A stretch of 64,000 bases of DNA from positions 8,622,501 through 8,686,500 of the forward strand of contig NC_088313.1 of assembly GCF_910592395.1 (NCBI RefSeq). The letters run 5' to 3'. The position numbers and the translations under genes are program-made. Shown here in pieces: positions 58,501 to 64,000 of this stretch. Each line of letters starts with the position of its first letter. The first letter of the stretch is position 1. Origin of the DNA: Lineus longissimus (lineage: Eukaryota; Nemertea; Pilidiophora; Heteronemertea; Lineidae). Under the pieces are notes generated by a model. That model had not been told where the DNA came from and made no database searches. It worked only from the letters and a program-made list of their open reading frames with translations.

Positions 58501-59634
58501 GCGATTGGACGTGTCACCTGCATTTTACCTTCCACAAACCCCAACAAATTTCCACCAGCAATCGCTACTCAGTTTGATGATGAGAAAGTTGGTAAGAAGG
58601 CTATGTGTAGTTCGAAGCATAGAAAATCCATTCCAGCTGGCTCTGTTGCAATTGACCCAATCCATGCAAAACTTGTAAACACCAACATCACCAGAACTCA
58701 ATATGCATTATCATTAGCATGGGCATGCACTATTCATAAGACACAAGGCAAAACACTGCAACAAATAGTAGTCTCTCTTAAAACCATCTTCACTGCTGGT
58801 CAGGCATACGTTGCACTTAGCAGAGTCACATCACTTCGTGGTCTCCATCTTCTGGACTTCAGTTCCTCTGCTCTGTACTGTTTCCCTCCTGTCAAACAAG
58901 GTCTTGCTGAAATGGCTACTTTGCCAGACACTTCTGACCATCCTCTAAGGATCATCAACCCTGAGACTCTGAACATCATTCACCACAACATAGAAGGACT
59001 AATTCCCCATTTTGACGATCTGCAGCATAACCATGACTTTTCACATTGTGATGTGGTCTGTTTATCTGAGACGTGGTTACAAAGCAACCCAGCTAGAGAT
59101 TTGTATTTACATGGTTTTAACCTCTACTACACCAATAGATCATCATCATACACAGAAGACTCGGTATTTCATCACATGCAACGTGGCGGTGTAGCAGTTT
59201 ATGTCAAACAACATCTGAAGTCAGAACAAGTTGATTTAAAAGTCAGCAATCTTGAATATCTTGCTATTCACATTCAGCAGGCACACAGTTCAACCCTTGT
59301 AATTGTAATATACAGACCACCGTCCTATCAGTCAATTCCATTCTGCCATTCCTTGCAAGACACTGTTGAAGCAGCTGGCTCAATTGCTGCAGATCATATT
59401 CTAATCACTGGTGATTTTAATGAGGACCTCTACAAATTCTCCACCCCAGTCAGGTCACTCCTACAGTCAAATGGCTTCAGACAACTTATTACTGATCCAA
59501 CCACCACAGCAGGCACCTTGATTGACCACATGTATGTCAAATCTGCATTGGATACCTATCCTCTAGCATCTGGTGTCCTTTCAACATATTACAGTTCCCA
59601 TGAGCCTATCTTCTGCGTTTACCCTGTCAACTGA
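52523..59634 (+). pseudogene. Helentron protease-like / Rep / helicase / endonuclease polyprotein
   Basis: From ATG 52523, the N-terminal module has GSFHQG, GRQCTAMAYVA and, after a 1-nt frameshift near 53145, LFDSHSRDVEG. This Cys plus Asp/His layout resembles OTU- or C76-type cysteine proteases (inferred). Next come about seven basic 20-residue repeats with a YxCDxxYREKKKQ core (53530-53830) and a zinc-finger region (YVCTVCHRLLF ... CKKCMNEWICHACH). The Rep domain has the HUH motif RGSPHIHCLLW (about 55739-55770) and the tyrosine pair in [13 protein letters not shown] (56442-56480). The PIF1-type helicase has GSAGVGKSH, IIIDEISMVDW, FGDFFQLPP, HKTQGKTL and AYVALSRV. The endonuclease has CLSETWL, GDFNED and SSHEPI, where the usual SDH has become SSH. 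Stops: TGA 55948-55950 and TAG 57172-57174. Confidence 0.9.
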
Positions 59635-60121
59635 GACATAAGGTAAACTGAACAAACTACTGTTATTCATAATAATGATAATAATACAATTTTATTTTAT
59701 AGTGCTTAAATAACGTTTGCCATTATTCTCGTAGTCTTCCTCAAGTACGGTAATGCCTTTGACACGGGAGTTCAACAACATTCCTTTCCCAGCATGAAAA
59801 GGTTACGCTACTAGCTATGATACTCACAACAATCTACTCAACTACTCAACCACGACCTTGTCTTCTGTAGACCGAACTCACAATGTAGCTAGCTTATCAA
59901 ATACAATGTCCCACCCTCTTAGACATAGATTGCCCAGCACAATGCCAATATGACGACTCTACTTTGCCACTATATTTCCTGAGCTAACACCTCTTCTCAT
60001 TGCAGTTGATCATATAATTGGAAGCCTTTCATACCACACTCGAAATACTCCCAAATCAACAACCATCCACTAACATACAGTCAAAACATTACCTTATCCA
60101 ATCTCTCCATTCTCATTACAG
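59635..60121. other. Spacer between Helentron genes
   Basis: This short AT-rich region ends in a good acceptor (TTCTCATTACAG) that starts the RPA-like gene. An upstream exon of that gene may lie here but is not recognised. Confidence 0.45.
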
Positions 60122-61207
60122 TACACTGAAGATGAGTTTGACCATCGCAAAGGCTCTCAGTAAGGAGACCACACACAAAGCACCATTGAAAGTCAATGTC
60201 ATAGACATCTCATCGAAGAAAATGTTCACCAAAAGTGATAACACAACTGGGAATATGTGGTGGGTGGCGGTAGCAGATGACACAATGGCCATCAAACTGA
60301 TTGTCTACACAGAGAAGCACGTTTCCCAACTGCAGAACTGTCCTCATCACAAACTGCATTTCGAAGAAAGATCACTTGACGTCAAATCCTAACACAACGA
60401 TCTTCAACACAAGGTCAATTAGAATACCACCAGAGATTGAAGCCCAGGCCAACCAGGCCCAGGCCAAAATTCTCAACCCGCCGCCAGTCACCATCCTCCA
60501 AGCACAACAATCGCCCATTAAAAGCACAGTCACCATCCAAGGCACTGTCAAACAAGTAAGTATCTTTGCCTTCAACACAAACAAAATTTTAAACCATTCA
60601 CAACTTCAAACTTTCTCCACAGACAAGCAATATGCCTGGGGACGGGGATGGTCCACATGAAAATGTACTGGAGTACCATTTAGTTCATCGTTATTGGACA
60701 TAAACCACTCATATCCAAGCCTCCCATCGCACCTCATTCACTCAATTAATACTTCGGCCCCAGAAGTCTACAGACTATGCTATTCTATCATACCTGTCAT
60801 GTATTCTGATTTTCTGGCAACGATATTGATGTCGTCTGGCATCCTGATGGATATTTCACCGCAGGAAAATTCCCTCTGCTACATCTTTTTCCAGTCTATG
60901 CGTACATGGTGAGATAGGACTTGATCTTAAGCGTACAATCAACCATGTGCATAGTGGAAAGGAGTTCTGAATCAGGCTTTTGGTGCACATCCTTTATGGG
61001 TGCTCCTAAACTAGATCTTAATGCCGTCATATTTTTTTCATGTTCAGAATGATGCAGTACAGATGGTCAATTCCAAATCCGGCTCTGGCACCGTGCCTAT
61101 CCGGCGCGTACTCATGCAAGATGAAACTGGGACTATGCAATGTACCCTATGGCGTGAGAACTCCGAAGCCAACATTGCTCCAGGTGACTTTGTTAAACGG
61201 ACAAATA

Positions 61208-63387
61208 CTTTAATACCTTGCGAATAAGAACCAGCGGCCATTTTTGTCTGGGCAGATCCACCAATGTCATAATGCATACGACAGCCGCCCTTGCCATTCA
61301 TATGCATATAGGCGAGACCAGGCCTAGCACCAGTTATTGCGTGACACAATCTGTGGTTTCTTCTGTGATGCAATGAGACATGTTAGTTACTGAAATGCTG
61401 AAATGGTTATGTGGACCAGGATGAGAATAAAAGGAAGGGTAATTCTGGGATTGTCTGTCTGCACTATGGCTGAACATCCTAGAAGACGCAGGCGCTACAC
61501 TCTGCGCGAAAAAGTAAAGCTTCTCGCTGACTTCCATGCCGGTAATGAAACCGTGGGAGCGTTTGCCATCACAAACCGTTTGCCAAAATCTACAATGATG
61601 AAATGGTTAATGAGTGAGGATGACATTCATCATCATAGAGCATCGTCAAAAGCCAAGGGTTCAGAATTAGCGTGGAGAGAACGTGGCACTGGTAAGTCTA
61701 GGGAACCATGGCAAAGCCCCCTGAACATTAAGGGTACAGCTAAAGTGAAGGGAAACTGAAGGATGCATTTTTGCATGGAATGTGGCAAAGAACAAATTTA
61801 GTGATTTGCTGACAGAGTAAAATGAACTGTTATCTTTTAGGCCTATACGAAGAGATGGAGGCAGACCTAGCTGATTGGCTCGATGAGAGGCGTGCCCTGG
61901 GAATGGCGACATCACATCACAACATCAAAGATGCATCGAGGGAACTGTATCAACAGTGGTGGGTTGGATTGGCTATTGCAGAACAGACCCGTATATTGAA
62001 CGATTACCCACGGAAATCTCACTTTACAGCATCAAATGGCTGGTTATCAGGGTTTAAGAAAAGGTACAGCATCTCCCTTAGAAGGAAGACCAAGGACAGC
62101 CGACAGGTGCCAGATAATGCTGACGCCCTAGTAGCTGCATTTAGGGAAAGCGTGCATGAACAGCATGAACATTATGAAGATTATCAAGTGGCAAATGTAG
62201 ACGAGGTTTTCACCCTTTTTGACAACCATGGCAGTTATACCTACAACCGAACAGGGGCAACGCAGATTGATATCAAATCTTCGTGGGGCAATCCTAGGCT
62301 GGGATGTACCGTCACTTTAGCAGTCACAATGGCAGGGGGAAAATTACCCCCGCACATCACCTTCAGACGTCCAACTGCAGCCGCATGGCAAGAGCTTCAA
62401 GACAATCTGCCTGAAGATGTAGTCGTGGCACAATCACCAACGGGGTGGATGAGAGCAAATGTTATGTTAGATTACCTCGGAGAGGTGTTCATCCCCTTCA
62501 TGCATCAGGACCAGGACGACCAGGAAGACGGGTATCTACCTTTCCTTCTCATATGGGATCGCTGCCGTGTGCATCTTACAGAAGAAGTTGCCCTTCTCAT
62601 CATTGAGAATGGCGGTGTTATTGAGTTTATTCCACCAGGTTGTACCCCCATTGCGCAGCCCTTGGATGTTTCTGTCATCCACAGCTTCAAAGTCCGTCTT
62701 CGTCTGCTATGGAGATTGTGGAAACAGGAACACACGACGCCGGATGGAAATTGTCCAAGGATTTCAATTTTAGAAGTGACACGCCTTGTCCGAGACGCAT
62801 GGCAGGAAGTACCCGAACAGGTGGTGCAAAATTCATTTCATGCTGCTGGTATTGGGCGTGGGGTTCCACTGGTTGGGGCAGAAGATCTCGAACAACCTGC
62901 TGGGGTCGTCGATGAGGGACTAGAATTTTTTAACCTGCCAGAGGAAGACCTTGTCGAGGACCCTGATGAATAACAGGACCTGCAGGCTTCTTGAAGCCGT
63001 CTCATGCCATTACCTTTTTTGGGCTACCCTGTAGAAGTGTTCATTTTGCCATTAAATGACCACATCAAATCTTGTTTCTTGCAGGCATCCGCAAAACTTG
63101 CTTTTTTCTTAGAGGTTAAAATGCATTCAAAATTCCGTCACCGACGTCACCCTGCCGAGCATAAAATTGAAACAGTGTGTAACCATCTTTCCCATTATGG
63201 TATACTAAGGGTTAATATGGTGGGATTTGACCACAAGTCAACGACATCGATAAAGAATTCCCCTTTATGTCAATTCCCGAAGCCTATTCATGTAGTCAAA
63301 TCAAGCACGCCTACTCACATGTCGTGGGCGGGACAAGTTAGGCCTCACTGGTGGCCAGGATCGGTTCTTATTCGCAAGGAATTAAAG
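61208..63387 (+). mobile_element. Pogo/Jerky-type (Tc1/mariner superfamily) transposon, intact
   Basis: The terminal inverted repeats CTTTAATACCTTGCGAATAA (left) and the complement of the right end differ at one position over about 25 bp. TA lies on both sides (61206-61207 and 63388-63389). The element carries one two-exon transposase gene without lesions. It interrupts an exon of the Helentron RPA-like gene. Removing it with one TA restores that reading frame. Confidence 0.9.
61466..62973 (+). CDS. Pogo/Jerky-type DDE transposase, two exons
   Basis: Exon 1 (61466-61691) encodes MAEHPRRRRRYTLREKVKLL, a psq/CENP-B-type helix-turn-helix start. A GTAAGT intron follows, and exon 2 (61841-62973) begins after ATCTTTTAG with matching phase; the total is 452 residues. 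A second, Tc5/CENP-B-like helix-turn-helix lies at about residues 80-160 (MEADLADWLDERRALG, SHFTASNGWLSGFKKRY). The DDE_1 core shows Asp in ANVDEVFTLFD, Asp in LLIWDRCRVHL and Asp in IAQPLDVSV, the usual positions for pogo/Jerky enzymes. No stop or frameshift is present, so it may be active. It would bind the short terminal repeats and integrate at TA. Confidence 0.88.
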
Positions 63388-64000
63388 TATGTATGTGTCA
63401 ACATACAGGCATGAACAGACACTGGGAACAACCCAAACGACAAACATCACAGTAAGTACGTTAATTAGGCTATTGACCACGGTTAGGTGCCTTTCCAAGT
63501 CTTATTCATGTTATTTGTGGAGTGTTTAGGATGTAACCCTCATGTCTCACAATATTCTTTCTCTTCTCCCTCATCACTCTCGCTTAATTAATTTAAATCA
63601 AAATACCCACATCGACCTACCAAGACAAATTACGTACCAGGCTTCAACACAACACCATAGTGTTTTCAAGCTGCCATAAGTACCAACCAACCAACCACAC
63701 AATGACCTAACCATTCGTCAACCTTAACCTTTTCACCTCCATTTCCCTGTATAGATTCTTCCAGTCAATGCATTACAAGTGTCCATTCAGAAAACTGGGG
63801 GTGTAAAGCTTAAAAGCACTGTCTCCTTATATATCAATGTTGCTGACTCAAAATTCATATTTCCCTCCTCAAAATTCTCAACAAGTTTGGTCCTGCCATC
63901 TAGTGCTTTGGCCACAACACCTCCAGGAAGTTGCTTCTGCACATGTCACATGCATGAGCAGATGCAATCTGGGCACCATCTTTCCAAGACATAATTTTTC

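Larger units (their letters stand above)
60132..63994 (+). pseudogene. RPA-like single-stranded-DNA-binding gene of the Helentron
   Basis: Recognised exons are 60122-60555 (ATG 60132; donor GTAAGT), 61048-61205 continued at 63390-63451 after the nested transposon, and 63755 to beyond about 63990. The first exon contains an OB-fold-like stretch (KAPLKVNVIDISSKKMF, NMWWVAVADDTMAIKLIVYT). It has a 1-nt frameshift near 60360-60385, after which ITKxNPNTTIFNTRSI-type sequence and an Ile/Pro-rich linker follow. The second has VPIRRVLMQDETGTMQCTLW and IAPGDFVKRTN, a classic RPA OB-fold pattern. The third has NALQVSIQKTGGVKLKSTVS. Phases agree from exon to exon. RPA-like genes are known passengers of Helitrons and probably protect or load single-stranded intermediates. 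The nested element plus the frameshift inactivate it. Confidence 0.72.
52523..64000 (+). mobile_element. Helentron-type Helitron, right end beyond the window
   Basis: The element has a Rep-helicase gene with a C-terminal AP endonuclease, the hallmark of Helentrons, followed by an RPA-like gene in the same orientation. Neither terminus could be fixed: the left boundary lies before 52523 and the right end is outside the window. A pogo/Jerky element is nested at 61208-63387. Confidence 0.85.

Overview
This window looks like a transposon-rich, gene-poor stretch of a eukaryotic nuclear genome, most likely a marine invertebrate. Genes have spliceosomal introns with GT/AG junctions, the DNA is AT-rich, and it is packed with nested DNA transposons, LINEs, a BEL/Pao retrotransposon, a Helitron-type element and many non-autonomous repeats. 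A fold-back element with tandem-repeat arms (as in the sea-urchin TU family) and GAC-microsatellite repeats with terminal hairpins fit an echinoderm or another marine invertebrate. I cannot name the species. I see no confidently recognisable host gene; the best candidates are one unknown 347-residue ORF (11850-12893) and a few orphan exons.

Layout. 745-4097 is an apparently intact PIF/Harbinger element: 27-bp perfect terminal inverted repeats, a HARBI1-type transposase on + and a Myb/SANT-type protein on -. 4226-10296 is a complete Kolobok-type element flanked by TTAA. Its ten-exon THAP-DDE transposase (+) and a two-exon gene (-) converge within 3 bp. The second gene encodes the cysteine-rich domain otherwise known as the C-terminal 'ballast' of the P2X7 receptor. 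Each gene carries exactly one in-frame stop. 14.0-21.2 kb holds GAC-repeat elements, a 527-bp inverted-repeat element and a 1.15-kb fold-back transposon (17214-18364) with a TTACAC target duplication.

21.75-35.72 kb is one old BEL/Pao retrotransposon opened by two insertions: a 938-bp hAT-like element in gag (8-bp duplication) and a 7.8-kb block in the reverse transcriptase. That block begins with a LINE whose ORF1 and ORF2 overlap by ATGA and ends with a patchwork of small repeats. 36.5-40.0 kb is a second LINE fragment, split by a 2.06-kb GAC-repeat element. 40-51.8 kb is mostly unassigned repeat debris, with a Harbinger fragment, a 402-bp tandem duplication and one orphan exon.

52.5 kb to the right edge is a Helentron-type rolling-circle element. 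It encodes a cysteine-protease-like N-terminus, zinc-finger region, HUH Rep, PIF1-type helicase and a C-terminal AP endonuclease, followed by an intron-containing RPA-like gene. An intact pogo/Jerky-type transposon (61208-63387) sits inside an exon of that RPA-like gene, with a TA duplication.

How the parts relate: almost every gene here serves a mobile element's own mobility. The order of insertion can be read from the nesting (hAT-like element and LINE into BEL; GAC element into the second LINE; pogo/Jerky into the Helentron). The observation most worth following is the P2X7-ballast-like second gene of the Kolobok element, which raises the possibility that a vertebrate receptor domain shares ancestry with a transposon accessory protein.
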